Assembly (NCBI RefSeq): GCF_009696265.1
Contig: NZ_VUMH01000002.1
Span: 248,001-312,000, forward strand
Length of the DNA stretch: 64,000 nt
Source: Desulfovibrio porci
GTDB taxonomy: Bacteria; Desulfobacterota; Desulfovibrionia; Desulfovibrionales; Desulfovibrionaceae
Reading direction: 5' to 3'
Made by a program: the position numbers and the translations under genes. The notes beneath the pieces are model-generated. The model did not search any database, had not been told where the DNA came from, and saw only the letters and a list, made by a program, of their open reading frames with translations. This document shows positions 1-7,921 of this stretch, piece after piece (the first letter of the stretch is position 1; every line of letters starts with the position of its first letter).

Positions 1-765
1 GAGGGCGGGCGGCAGCGAGAGGGGCGGCACGATGCTGGGAATGGCCCCCACCAGGGTCACGCCCTTGCTCTGCGCGTCGAGGGTCATGGCTGTGAGGGTG
101 GCGATGGCCAGGGCCGCCAGGGTGGAGGGAAAACGCCGGGAGATGCAGCGGCTGAAGACCAGGATCAGGAAGATGGTCTGCAGGGCCAGAAGCAGGCTCC
201 AGCAGTTGGTCTGGTCGAGCTGGCGCATTGCCAGCCAGATCTGGGGGAAAAAGCCCGCCGGTTGCGCGCCGGGCAGGCCCAGAGCCGCCTTGATCTGGCT
301 GCCCGCGATCAGAAAGGCCATGCCCGTGGCAAAGGCCACCATGACGGAATGGGAAATGTAGTTGGCCAGATCGCCCAGGCGGGCCAGGCCCATGCCCACC
401 TGAAGCAGCCCGCAGAGCAGGGCCAGGCCGAAGATGTAGGGCATGCGCGCCTCTTCGGGCAGGCCGGACAGCAGCACGCCGCCCACGCTCACCGTGGCCA
501 TGGTGGAAAACAGGATCATGGAAATGGCGTTGGTGGGCCCGGCGGCCAGAAAGCGCGAGGACCCCCAGAGCGCGGCCACGATCACCGGCAGCATGCAGGC
601 GTAAATGCCGTATTGCGGATGCACCCCGGCCATCATGGCGTAGGCCATGGCCTGGGGGATGGCCATGGGCGTCACGGTGAAGGCCGCCGTGAAATCGGCC
701 CGCAGATCTCCCAAGCTGTAGCCGTGCAGGGTGGACAGAAAGGGAAGGATTTTTCTGGCGTGCAT
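1..765 (-). CDS. SulP-family anion permease, N-terminal part (gene runs off the left edge)
   Basis: The 255 visible codons encode the N-terminal half of an inner-membrane SulP/SLC26-type transporter. After a short cytoplasmic lead the chain has the SulP signature region (DLRADFTAAFTVTPMAIPQAMAYA, read in pieces around residues 17-40), then GVHPQYGIYACMLPV and a run of hydrophobic segments. SulP proteins carry sulfate, bicarbonate or other anions; the substrate cannot be told from this part, and the C-terminal STAS domain would lie outside the window. In a sulfate reducer sulfate uptake is plausible but unproven. The ATG (763-765) follows the stop codon of the upstream GAF gene (767-769) with one base between, so the two are almost certainly co-transcribed and translationally coupled. 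Confidence 0.88.
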   Translation of the reverse strand, partial: MHARKILPFLSTLHGYSLGDLRADFTAAFTVTPMAIPQAMAYAMMAGVHPQYGIYACMLPVIVAALWGSSRFLAAGPTNAISMILFSTMATVSVGGVLLSGLPEEARMPYIFGLALLCGLLQVGMGLARLGDLANYISHSVMVAFATGMAFLIAGSQIKAALGLPGAQPAGFFPQIWLAMRQLDQTNCWSLLLALQTIFLILVFSRCISRRFPSTLAALAIATLTAMTLDAQSKGVTLVGAIPSIVPPLSLPPAL

Positions 766-766
766 T

Positions 767-1888
767 TCAGTCCTCGTGCCGGACGTCGTCTTCCAACTTG
801 AGCACGTCGTGACCCAGGGCGTAGTGCATCAGGCGGGGACGTTCCACGGATTTTTTCAGGGAATTGATGATCCGGGTCATGCGCCGCGTGCCTTCCAGCA
901 CGCCGCCCAGATGCCCGGCCAGTTCCGTGAGGTCCGCGCGGGCCAGGATGCTTTCCAGCTCCAGAGCCAGGCGGCGGCCGCGCGAATCCGAGGGAAATTC
1001 GGCCAGCAGCTCACGCGAAAGGCGCAGGGCGCGGGTGAGGTTTGCGTCAATGTCCTCCACCAGTTCCCCGCAGTACTCGGCCTGGTTGCGCATGACGTTG
1101 AGGGCGTTGTTGCCGTAATGGGCCATGGCCCCGGCGGCTTTCTCCAGCGTGTCGCGGGCCACGGCCACGCGGCGGCCCACGGTCAGCGAGACGATGCGCG
1201 CGCATTTGGCGAGAAAACGTTCGTCATAGGCCTCGAAGCCGTATTCGCGCTTGGTGTAGAGCTGCACCAGCCCGAAGGCCGGACGGTTGTTGCGCTCGCG
1301 CAGCACAAAGGCCAGACGCGAACGGTAGCCTTCCTTGTAGACCACGCAGTCGAAAGAGCCGCCGCCGCGCTCCAGCCCCTGAAGATTGTTGGAAACCACG
1401 TAGCGCACGTGCCCGTCCATGATGGCGCTCATAACCGGATGGCGGCGCAGATTCTCATCCAGATAGGGGGCCACGATGGGGATGCTCTGGCCATGGATGT
1501 TGTTGGCCGCGCGGGTCACCCACTCGCCTCTGGAATTTCTGAGGCGGCAGACGTACATTTCGGCATGCAGGGCGTGGACCAGGATTTCCGCGCTCTGGCG
1601 CAGCACTTCGTCGGGCGGGGCCATGTGGTCGGCAATGCCCAGCAGGTCGTTGGAAACCCGCAGCAGGGTTTCGGTGTCGCTCTGCATGGAGGCCACGGAG
1701 GAGAGCAGATGCAGCAGGCAGCGCCAGCTTTTGAGCGGCACGCCGCGCACTTCCGGGTGATAGCCGGAGTCGAGGGTGCGTTTGGCCGCGGGCAGGACGC
1801 CCAGCACGGCGGCGCGCATTTCGGGGGGGGCGTATTTCAGAAGACGCCCGATCTCCTCGCGAATGGCTTGTGGTGAATGTTGCGACAC
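767..1888 (-). CDS. GAF-domain regulator with histidine-kinase-like helical tail but no ATPase domain
   Basis: Predicted cytoplasmic signalling protein of about 373 residues. Residues ~95-240 look like a GAF domain (begins EILVHALHAEMYVCRL; core FVLRERNNRPAFGLVQLYT). The following helix has MAHYGNNALNVM (His257), which resembles the H-box and dimerisation helix of histidine kinases, but the protein ends about 115 residues later with no N, G1 or G2 ATP-binding boxes. It could be a phospho-acceptor or dimerisation partner, or simply a GAF sensor. The GTG at 1888 is chosen because a good promoter (1980-2008) has its -10 box over the alternative ATG at 1984, placing that ATG upstream of the transcript. 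No clear Shine-Dalgarno precedes the GTG, so the start is uncertain. Co-transcribed with the SulP gene, so it may control or sense anion transport (inference). Confidence 0.72.
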   Translation of the reverse strand: MSQHSPQAIREEIGRLLKYAPPEMRAAVLGVLPAAKRTLDSGYHPEVRGVPLKSWRCLLHLLSSVASMQSDTETLLRVSNDLLGIADHMAPPDEVLRQSAEILVHALHAEMYVCRLRNSRGEWVTRAANNIHGQSIPIVAPYLDENLRRHPVMSAIMDGHVRYVVSNNLQGLERGGGSFDCVVYKEGYRSRLAFVLRERNNRPAFGLVQLYTKREYGFEAYDERFLAKCARIVSLTVGRRVAVARDTLEKAAGAMAHYGNNALNVMRNQAEYCGELVEDIDANLTRALRLSRELLAEFPSDSRGRRLALELESILARADLTELAGHLGGVLEGTRRMTRIINSLKKSVERPRLMHYALGHDVLKLEDDVRHED

Positions 1889-1979
1889 GATGGGCCCGGC
1901 CTTTTCCGCGGCATGGTGGTTTGCCCGCCGGATTTCAGCGCGACTGGCGCGGCGGGCGGGCACTTTTTCAGGAACACTG

Positions 1980-2008
1980 AGCATAGTGCGGAAAATGAAT
2001 CCGGTCAA
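1980..2008 (-). promoter_or_regulatory. Sigma-70-type promoter of the GAF-SulP operon
   Basis: On the minus strand TTGACC (2008-2003), a 17-base spacer and TATGCT (1985-1980). Transcription would start near 1973. This rules out the ATG at 1984 as the translation start of the GAF gene and supports a start further in. Confidence 0.5.
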
Positions 2009-2180
2009 TGGGGGTTCATTTTTTTGACCGACAGGTTGTGAATTTTTTTCTTTCCTTGACAATAAATTGAAATAATAGAGTTTTTTTAGCGTGGCAAAAG
2101 AATTGCAAGAGAAAAGCGCAGCCTCTCCCCCGGACGGCCTGGACGGGCCATGCCGGAACCCTGCCATAAGGATGTTCTCT

Positions 2181-3320
2181 ATGCTACGCCGCAAAACCCT
2201 CGTGATTCTTTCGCTGAGCCTTGGAGGCGCCCTGCTTCTGCTGGGCCTGCTGGCGGGTTTTGTGCCCCAGAGCGAAGGGCCGGAAGTGCGCCGCCGGGCC
2301 AGCGCCCATGTGGTCAGCCTGCGGCCCGAGGACCTGCCTGAGCCTATTCTGCCGCTCGGCGACGGCACGCGCCTTTGGGCGGTGCGCCGGGCCGCCGCCT
2401 CTCCGGACGCGGCGCGCGGGACCGGGGAGGACGATCCCGCCCTGACCGCGCTGGCGGGACAGGCCGGAGCGGAGCAGATCATCAGCTTTGAGAAGAGCGG
2501 CGTCCGCCTGGACATGGGCGGCGACGAACTGTTTTTCGACGAGGCGGCCGCGCCGGCGGACCTCGCGCCCCTGCTGGCTCTGGACGGCGTGTCCATGCCG
2601 TTGCTGGTGACGGCCCAGCCCCGCCAGTACGGCGACGCCCTGGACGCGCGCGGCCGTCCCCTGCGCTGGCAGGCGGCGGAAACCCTGCTTTCCGGCTACA
2701 CGCCGCTGAGCCCGCGCACGGCTGAGGACGCCAAAAAAGCGGCTGAGGAAATGCTGCCGGAAGGCGCGTATTTCGAGCGCGGCGACCTGTTTTCCCGCGC
2801 GCGACGCTATCAGCAACTGGTGGAGAATTTCGCCCGCCGCTACCACCTCAGCACCGAACTGGTCTACGCCATCATCCACAGCGAAAGCGATTTTTCGCCC
2901 ACCCTGATCAGCGGCAAATCGGCCATGGGCCTCATGCAGTTGCTGCCCAGCACGGCCAGCGACGAGGTGCACCGTTTTCTCTACGGCCGCCCCGGCGATG
3001 TGAGCTTCGACGAACTGCGCGTGCCCGAGATCAACATCCGTTACGGCACGGCCTATCTGCATATTCTGCTGACCCGCTATTTCCAGGATGTGAGCGACCC
3101 GCTGGCGCGCGAATATTGCGCCGTGGCCGCCTACAATATGGGGCCCAACCGCTTTTTGCGCCTTTACGGCAAGACCGGCGGGGAGGCCGTGGCGCGGATC
3201 AACGCCATGAGCGCCGAGGAATTGTACGAAGACCTGACAGCGCGGCTGCCGGTGCGCGAAACGCGTTTCTATGTGGCCAAGGTGCGGCGGATGAAGGGGC
3301 AGTATGCCGAACTGCGTTAG
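2181..3320 (+). CDS. Membrane-bound lytic murein transglycosylase, MltC-like
   Basis: A 379-residue envelope protein that should cleave the MurNAc-GlcNAc bond of peptidoglycan with formation of 1,6-anhydroMurNAc. Residues 7-27 form a hydrophobic signal/anchor. The middle (~90-190) resembles the MltC-specific N-terminal domain, and ~225-340 is an SLT/goose-lysozyme domain: HSESDFSPTLISGKSAMGLMQ contains the catalytic Glu235, followed by an AAYNMGP motif. The start at 2181 has AAGGA eight bases upstream; an in-frame ATG at 2172 lies too close to that site. No lipobox is evident, unlike E. coli MltC, so it is probably anchored by its N-terminal helix. The stop codon ends on the first base of the MITE-like element that follows. 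Confidence 0.87.
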   Translation: MLRRKTLVILSLSLGGALLLLGLLAGFVPQSEGPEVRRRASAHVVSLRPEDLPEPILPLGDGTRLWAVRRAAASPDAARGTGEDDPALTALAGQAGAEQIISFEKSGVRLDMGGDELFFDEAAAPADLAPLLALDGVSMPLLVTAQPRQYGDALDARGRPLRWQAAETLLSGYTPLSPRTAEDAKKAAEEMLPEGAYFERGDLFSRARRYQQLVENFARRYHLSTELVYAIIHSESDFSPTLISGKSAMGLMQLLPSTASDEVHRFLYGRPGDVSFDELRVPEINIRYGTAYLHILLTRYFQDVSDPLAREYCAVAAYNMGPNRFLRLYGKTGGEAVARINAMSAEELYEDLTARLPVRETRFYVAKVRRMKGQYAELR

Positions 3321-3511
3321 GGGCTGTCTCTAATTGGTTCTTTTGCTTTGCAGCTTCGTCATCTCTCCTGTCGTTATCCGTAAGGCGGCGAAGCTGCCGA
3401 CGGCTAAGCAAGGTGCGCTTTTTGTCGACTCCGTTAAGAGTATACTCCTTTCATAAAAAGTTTGCTTTCCTCGCTGCAAAGGCAAAATTCCTCAATTTAG
3501 AAACAGGCCCC
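3320..3511. mobile_element. MITE-like element (192 bp) with long imperfect terminal inverted repeats
   Basis: The left end starts GGGGCTGTCTCTAATT (3320-3335) and the right end, read on the other strand, starts GGGGCCTGTTTCTAAATT (3511-3494). The match continues inward: TTTTGCTTTGCAGC (3341-3354) pairs with TTTTGCCTTTGCAGC at the other end, so the arms are about 38-40 bases with a few gaps. The interior has no convincing reading frame. No target-site duplication is visible. It abuts the end of the transglycosylase gene. I do not recognise the parent element. Confidence 0.55.
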
Positions 3512-3790
3512 AGGCGTGTTGACACAAGCGATTTTTCTGTTATCTCTGCACCGGCCATTGCCTTTTATTGCGACCGGGCTGGTTGTTGCCGCGTCGGCGG
3601 CTTCTTGCGGATGTGTTCCCGACAGGCCGGTATCGTATTCCGCTTAATTTTCAACACGCTTTTGGCAAGGGAATTTGATGTTTACTTTATCGGATTCTGT
3701 TCGTTATGCATAGCAGGGGCTATTGCATAATACCATAAATTTTTAGGCAATAGCTCTTGCTCAATCCTGATATCAATTAGGAGGAGCATA
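3512..3790. other. Gene-free AT-richer stretch upstream of the CD3324-like gene
   Basis: This stretch joins the MITE-like element to the small regulator gene. Reading frames across it are antisense or out-of-frame remnants without start signals. It contains TTGACA at 3519-3524, but no good -10 box at the right distance. A strong ribosome binding site (AGGAGG, 3779-3784) ends the stretch. Nothing else was recognised. Confidence 0.4.
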
Positions 3791-4063
3791 ATGGGCTATA
3801 AAAAAGCAAATGATGTTTTGCCGCATTCTTTATTGAGGGCGGTTCAGCAGTATATAGACGGAGCGTATATTTATATCCCACGCAGAGCGGACAACAAACT
3901 GCCGTGGGGTGCAAATACGCAGACAAAAAAGGCACTTCAGGCACGAAACAGGGAGATTCTGTCCAGACGCCTGGCCGGATGTTCTGTTGCGGAACTGGCG
4001 GAAGAATATTTTTTGTCGGAAAAGGCTATATACAAGATTATTAATGCCGCCAGAAACGGCTAG
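3791..4063 (+). CDS. Small CD3324-like / Mor-like helix-turn-helix protein
   Basis: A 90-residue protein with the layout of the 'CD3324 family', small DNA-binding proteins related to the Mor transcription activators. The N-terminus (KKANDVLPHSLLRAVQQYIDGAYIYIPR) is the conserved family start, and the C-terminal half (REILSRRLAGCSVAELAEEYFLSEKAIYKII) is a helix-turn-helix. Start supported by AGGAGG six bases upstream. The gene is clearly lower in GC than the housekeeping genes here (many TAT, AAA and TTT codons), and the family is best known from Firmicutes, which suggests transfer. Its target is unknown; the nearby palindrome before rsgA is one candidate. A good terminator follows. Confidence 0.7.
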   Translation: MGYKKANDVLPHSLLRAVQQYIDGAYIYIPRRADNKLPWGANTQTKKALQARNREILSRRLAGCSVAELAEEYFLSEKAIYKIINAARNG

Positions 4064-4070
4064 CATTCGG

Positions 4071-4104
4071 GCGCCCTGACGCTGGTCGGGGCGCTTTTTC
4101 TTTT
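4071..4104 (+). terminator. Rho-independent terminator after the CD3324-like gene
   Basis: Stem GCGCCCTGA (4071-4079) with TCGGGGCGC (4086-4094), one G-T pair, six-base loop, then TTTTTCTTTT. Confidence 0.8.
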
Positions 4105-4134
4105 CTGAAAGCAAAAGTAGCATGTACACTACAG

Positions 4135-4149
4135 CCATACGTAGTATGG
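4135..4149. promoter_or_regulatory. Perfect inverted repeat upstream of rsgA, possible operator
   Basis: CCATAC-GTA-GTATGG is a perfect six-base-arm palindrome 46 bases before the rsgA start. It may bind a dimeric regulator such as the adjacent HTH protein; that is inference from position only. Confidence 0.3.
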
Positions 4150-4194
4150 TTGCAGGTGCAATCATTTGCCACGTTGATGAAAAGGAAAGAATGC

Positions 4195-5268
4195 ATGAAT
4201 ATTCTGATTGATTATGGAGCCGGGGATGGCTTTTTTGCCGAGGCCGCATTGTACCCGGACCGGCATCTGGCAAGAATCACTTCGCAGCATAAAGGCTTGT
4301 ACAAGGTGATGACGAACCAGGGCGAAAAACTGGCTGAAATTTCCGGCAAATTTCGTCACAACGCAATTGCCCTGTCCCGCTATCCGGCCGTGGGGGACTT
4401 TGTCATGCTGAGCCTGCCGGAAGCTGATGCGGGCCATGCGGTCATTCACCATGTTTTACAACGCAAAAGTGCCTTTACCCGAAAAGCGGTTGGTCTGGAG
4501 GAACAAACGCAACTAGTTGCGGCAAATATTGATATTGTTTTCATCTGTATGTCGCTGAATAACGATTACAATCTAAGCCGCTTGGAACGCTATCTTTCAG
4601 TTGCATGGAACAGTCGCGCCTTGCCGGTGATTATCCTGACCAAAGCTGATTTATACGCTGACGTATCGCATATTCTGGATGAAATCTCGGCTCTGGCTCC
4701 CGGAGTGGATGTCGTGACCACTTCCATCAACGATCAAAGCTCGCATGACGGCCTGCGTTCCTATCTCAAGCCGGGCATTACAGCCTCTTTTATCGGTTCA
4801 TCCGGAGTGGGAAAATCCACGCTCATCAATCTCCTGGCCGGGAAGGAAGTCTTGCGCACTTCACAGGTGGGGCAGGACGATAAGGGTATGCACACCACGA
4901 CGCGCAGGGAACTCCTGCTTTTGCCCCAGGGTGGCATTGTCATTGATACCCCCGGTATGCGCGAGCTTGGCGTGGAGTTCGTCGATTTGTCCCGGTCGTT
5001 CGCGGATATTGAAAACCTTGCAATGCAATGCCGGTTTGATGACTGCACGCATGGCGCTGAGCCGGGCTGCGCGGTGAAGCGGGCGCTGGAAACAGGGGCA
5101 TTGGATGAAAGACGCTGGGCAAACTATCAGAAACTCAAACGAGAAACCCGCTATCGCGGACTTTCTTCCCGGCAGCTTGAAAGCGAAAAACTGAACGGGA
5201 TGTTTGAGAATATCGGCGGGATGAAAAAGGCCAGGGCCTTTCTCAGGCAAACCGACAAGCGAAGGTAA
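4195..5268 (+). CDS. rsgA: Ribosome small-subunit maturation GTPase RsgA
   Basis: A 357-residue circularly permuted GTPase acting in late 30S assembly. The G motifs occur in the permuted order of the family: TKAD (149-152, G4), then GSSGVGKST (201-209, G1/P-loop), then DTPG (251-254, G3). The C-terminal zinc knuckle is present with Cys279, Cys284, His286 and Cys292. An N-terminal OB-fold region precedes the GTPase core. The start at 4195 has AAGGAAAG just upstream; in-frame ATGs at 4150 and 4177 have poorer signals. Length and motifs are normal. GC and codon use are lower than in neighbouring core genes, so this may be an acquired second copy rather than the resident housekeeping gene; a search of the rest of the genome would show that. 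Confidence 0.92.
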   Translation: MNILIDYGAGDGFFAEAALYPDRHLARITSQHKGLYKVMTNQGEKLAEISGKFRHNAIALSRYPAVGDFVMLSLPEADAGHAVIHHVLQRKSAFTRKAVGLEEQTQLVAANIDIVFICMSLNNDYNLSRLERYLSVAWNSRALPVIILTKADLYADVSHILDEISALAPGVDVVTTSINDQSSHDGLRSYLKPGITASFIGSSGVGKSTLINLLAGKEVLRTSQVGQDDKGMHTTTRRELLLLPQGGIVIDTPGMRELGVEFVDLSRSFADIENLAMQCRFDDCTHGAEPGCAVKRALETGALDERRWANYQKLKRETRYRGLSSRQLESEKLNGMFENIGGMKKARAFLRQTDKRR

Positions 5269-5424
5269 AAGGCGTCATCAGCCTCGAATAGCTGCAATAT
5301 TGTTTTCTGAGCGCGTTGATATCTCAACTGCGTATTCTCTTTTCTGAAACAAGAAAAGGAAGCGTGTGATGTTCTGTATGGCTTGGTGTGTCATCAGGCA
5401 GGTTATTGCATCAGGAAGTGGAAT

Positions 5425-6135
5425 ATGAATACAATATTTACAGATAGTTATGACATGAACTTTCTTCTTGATGCCATGATGGGGCCGAATGCCATGCGCA
5501 TTACGGAAGAATTGGCCTCCTTCCTTCCGCTTGCCGCAGGCATGCGCATTCTTGACCTGGGTTGCGGCACGGGGCTTTCTTCCATCCTGCTTGCGGAAAA
5601 ATACGATGTGACGGTGTTTGCGGCGGACTTGTGGATTTCACCCGCCGAGAATGCACAACGCTTCGCAAGCCTGGGACTTGACGCAAAGATATTTCCCTTC
5701 CTGGTTGACGCCACGAAAGAGCTTCCGTTTGCCCATGAATATTTCGACATGATCATAAGCGTGGATTCGTACCAGTACTTTGGCGGCAACGAGGCTATGC
5801 TGCCGAAACTCCTGTCTTTTGTGAAAAGAGGCGGGTTCATGGCGGTAGCCGTGCCCGGATTTATCCAAGACTTCCCCGAAGGGCGGCTGCCGGAGGAAAT
5901 TCAACCCTTCTGGACGCCGGAGTGGTATTTTTATTCCCGTAACTGGTGGCGGGCATTATGGGAAAAGGAACCCGGAATAACAATAACGCATTGCCGTGAG
6001 ATGGATTCATGCAGGCAGGCGTGGGAGGAATGGCTCAAGTCTCCCAATCCTCATGCCCAAGGCGATATCCCCATGATGGAAGCTGGAGCGGGTAATTATT
6101 TTAATATGGTGCAGATGGCAGGGCGGAAAATCTGA
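5425..6135 (+). CDS. Class I SAM-dependent methyltransferase
   Basis: A 236-residue Rossmann-fold methyltransferase. Motif I is DLGCGTG (44-50), preceded by the usual MRIL strand; an acidic residue follows motif II (VFAADLW), and motif IV is DMIISVDSYQYFGG. These bind S-adenosylmethionine; the acceptor substrate cannot be inferred. The pattern resembles UbiE/cyclopropane-synthase-like enzymes of Firmicutes. Start chosen at 5425 because AGGAAG precedes it at good distance; an in-frame ATG at 5383 has no such signal. Moderate GC, like rsgA and the small regulator upstream, places it in the same presumably acquired islet. The 156 bases between it and rsgA include a short CTTTTCT/AGAAAAG hairpin near 5338-5357. 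Confidence 0.82.
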   Translation: MNTIFTDSYDMNFLLDAMMGPNAMRITEELASFLPLAAGMRILDLGCGTGLSSILLAEKYDVTVFAADLWISPAENAQRFASLGLDAKIFPFLVDATKELPFAHEYFDMIISVDSYQYFGGNEAMLPKLLSFVKRGGFMAVAVPGFIQDFPEGRLPEEIQPFWTPEWYFYSRNWWRALWEKEPGITITHCREMDSCRQAWEEWLKSPNPHAQGDIPMMEAGAGNYFNMVQMAGRKI

Positions 6136-6464
6136 GGAAATTTTTTGCTGCTTTCTTATAAGTCGGGCCGAGCGGCTGTATGCAGCGCGGTGTTCCTGGC
6201 CGCATTGGTATGGCGTTGTTGGCGGGGTGTTCCGTTCCAGCGGGTTCGCTGTTGCCTGGCCTCAGTTTTTGGGCGACCCGGCGCCGCTCCCGTGCCTCTT
6301 TCAGCCGGACGCCTTGGATACGGCGCAATTTGTGGGGCAACGGAAAACCCCATTGAGAAACAGTCCCCAGGGCCGCCGGACCCGCGCGGGGAAAAAACTG
6401 TTGAGCTGAGCGTGAAAAAAACGTATCCAGAGGCAACAACGCTTTGAGAGGAGTGCTCATTACC
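6136..6464. other. Gene-free interval with a MITE-end-like sequence and a weak promoter
   Basis: No reading frame here has plausible composition. At 6351-6371 the bases CATTGAGAAACAGTCCCCAGG match the right end of the 3320-3511 element (3494-3514) at 18 of 21 positions in the same orientation. A weak promoter candidate for the lipoprotein downstream is TTGAGC (6401-6406), 17 bases, TATCCA (6424-6429). Confidence 0.4.
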
Positions 6465-7058
6465 ATGCGAATCCGTCTTTTTATGCCGCTGGTTTTTGTG
6501 TTGAGTTTCATGCTGCTGGCCTGCCAGCAGACGGAAACCAAGGATGCTCAACCCAAACTGGCGGTCGTGGATATGGCGCGCATCATGCGCGACAGCGAGC
6601 CGGGCAAGGCCGGCGTAAAATTCCTGGAAAGCCTTCAGAGCGGCATGCAGGAAAAACTCAACGCCATTCAGGCTCGTCTGGAAAAAGATCCCAAGGACGA
6701 GGCCGCGCAGAAAGAACTGCAGGGCGTGTACATGGCTTCGCAGCAACGCATGCAGGCCGAACAGCAGAATGTGGTCAATCTGCTTTATGACACCATTCAG
6801 CGCGTTCTCAACGCCTACCGCGAACAGCAGGGCTACGACATCATCCTCAGCGCCGAAGTGGCCGCCGCTTTCAATCCCAAGGCGGACGTGACCGCAGCTG
6901 TTATCGCTGAAGTGAACAAGCAGAAGATCGATTTCAAGCCGCTGCCCGAACCGGCCGCGCCTGAAGCGGCCCCGGCTCCCGCCGCTCAGCCGCAGGAAAA
7001 GGAGCAGCCGAAAGAGCAGCCCAAGGCCGACGCGCCCGAGAACGGCAAGAAGAAGTAG
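6465..7058 (+). CDS. OmpH/Skp-like periplasmic lipoprotein
   Basis: A 197-residue lipoprotein. The signal peptide ends in the lipobox LLAC with Cys20. After it comes the family start (KLAVVDMARIMRDSEPGKAG), a long helical region rich in Q, E, K and A (~50-125) typical of the Skp tentacles, and a conserved end (GYDIILSAEVAAAFNPKADVT). The last ~45 residues are a Pro/Ala/Glu/Lys-rich tail. Skp/OmpH proteins hold unfolded outer-membrane proteins in the periplasm; a lipidated form with this tail may instead be tethered or bind the cell wall (inference). GAGAGGAG lies about 12 bases before the ATG. It appears to be a single-gene unit ended by a strong terminator. Confidence 0.82.
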   Translation: MRIRLFMPLVFVLSFMLLACQQTETKDAQPKLAVVDMARIMRDSEPGKAGVKFLESLQSGMQEKLNAIQARLEKDPKDEAAQKELQGVYMASQQRMQAEQQNVVNLLYDTIQRVLNAYREQQGYDIILSAEVAAAFNPKADVTAAVIAEVNKQKIDFKPLPEPAAPEAAPAPAAQPQEKEQPKEQPKADAPENGKKK

Positions 7059-7080
7059 TTTTTAACGGTATTCTGATGTT

Positions 7081-7116
7081 AACGCCTCTTTTCCTCACGG
7101 AAAAGGGGCGTTTGTC
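7081..7116 (+). terminator. Rho-independent terminator after the OmpH-like gene
   Basis: Fourteen-base stem, AACGCCTCTTTTCC (7081-7094) with GGAAAAGGGGCGTT (7099-7112), loop TCAC, followed by a short T-rich tail. It separates the convergent gene on the other strand. Confidence 0.75.
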
Positions 7117-7136
7117 GTTGGGGAGAATGGCTCCCG

Positions 7137-7574
7137 CTATGCGAGCCACCGCAGGGCCGCGCCCGCCACCACAAGATAACGGCCCAGCTTGGCCAGCCCC
7201 ACAATCAGGATGAAGGAGCCGAACGGCTCGCGCAGGAGACCGGCGGCCAGAGTCAGGGGATCGCCGATGACCGGCGCCCAACTCAATAAAAGGGACCAGC
7301 GCCCGTATCTGCGGTACCAGGTTTCGGCCTTGCCCAGGCTTTTCTTTTTGACCGGAAACCAGCGCCTGTCCTGAAAGCGGACGCAACAGCGGCCCAGCAG
7401 CCAGTTGACGGCCGCGCCCAGCGTATTGCCCGCCGCGGCCACGGCAATGAGCAGCCACACAGGTTTATGCCCGGTGGCCAGCAGACCGGCCAGAGCCAGT
7501 TCGGACTGGGCGGGCAAAAGCGTGGCGGCCGCAAAGGCGGCAAGGAACAGGCCCCAGAGAGCCGCAAGGCTCAT
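7137..7574 (-). CDS. YqaA/DedA-like small integral membrane protein
   Basis: A 145-residue inner-membrane protein with about four hydrophobic segments. The features GNTLGAAVNWLLGR, the short charged stretch around KKKSLGKAETWYRRYG, and the amphipathic PVIGDPLTLAAGLLREPFGSF are those of the YqaA branch of the SNARE-associated/DedA superfamily. DedA relatives act in lipid flipping and membrane homeostasis; the role of YqaA itself is not established. The ATG at 7574 is preceded by only a weak GGGAAAA. It reads toward the OmpH-like gene and stops 21 bases from its terminator. Other starts are unlikely, as the hydrophobic first helix begins at once. Confidence 0.75.
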   Translation of the reverse strand: MSLAALWGLFLAAFAAATLLPAQSELALAGLLATGHKPVWLLIAVAAAGNTLGAAVNWLLGRCCVRFQDRRWFPVKKKSLGKAETWYRRYGRWSLLLSWAPVIGDPLTLAAGLLREPFGSFILIVGLAKLGRYLVVAGAALRWLA

Positions 7575-7638
7575 GGCCGCGTTTTCCCGCGCCGTTGCGG
7601 CCGCCGCATCGTGATCGCCATCCTGCCGGGGCGGGCCC

Positions 7639-7902
7639 TCAATACCACATTTTTTTCAGTTCGGCATCGGTCACGCCCAGACGGTGCATGCACATCTCGA
7701 AATACGAGGCCCAGAACGGATTGCTGGAGTTGTGCACGCCTTCGCTGTTCATGGCCGTGGCTTCCTCGCTGCACTGCGCCTTGGCCGCCTGGGCCTGTTG
7801 CTCCTCAAAGGTCGGCGGCGCATGGTCGCGTGGGGCGCAGCCCGCCAGGGCGAACAGGCCCAGCGCCAGAATCAGCGGCATAATGATCTTGAATTTTTTC
7901 AT
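7639..7902 (-). CDS. Small lipoprotein of unknown function
   Basis: An 87-residue protein with a clear lipoprotein signal: MKKFK, a hydrophobic core and LAGC with Cys22. The mature part is short, rich in Ala, Gln and Glu, and ends in a helix (FEMCMHRLGVTDAELKKMWY) with a second Cys. I do not recognise a domain. GGAG precedes the ATG. The gene begins 20 bases after the hairpin that ends cydB, so it is either read through from cydAB at reduced level or has its own promoter. It could be a small accessory lipoprotein of the oxidase, but only position suggests that. Confidence 0.65.
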   Translation of the reverse strand: MKKFKIIMPLILALGLFALAGCAPRDHAPPTFEEQQAQAAKAQCSEEATAMNSEGVHNSSNPFWASYFEMCMHRLGVTDAELKKMWY

Positions 7903-7921
7903 GATGAGCTCCGTGTGTAAA

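Noticed and set aside
2056-2084. Possible promoter for the transglycosylase (TTGACA at 2056-2061)
   Set aside because: No acceptable -10 box at 16-18 bases; the AT-rich stretch makes chance likeness likely.
3116-3730. Open frame across the end of the transglycosylase gene and the MITE-like element
   Set aside because: Starts inside the transglycosylase gene in another frame, runs through the inverted repeats and has no ribosome site or family likeness.
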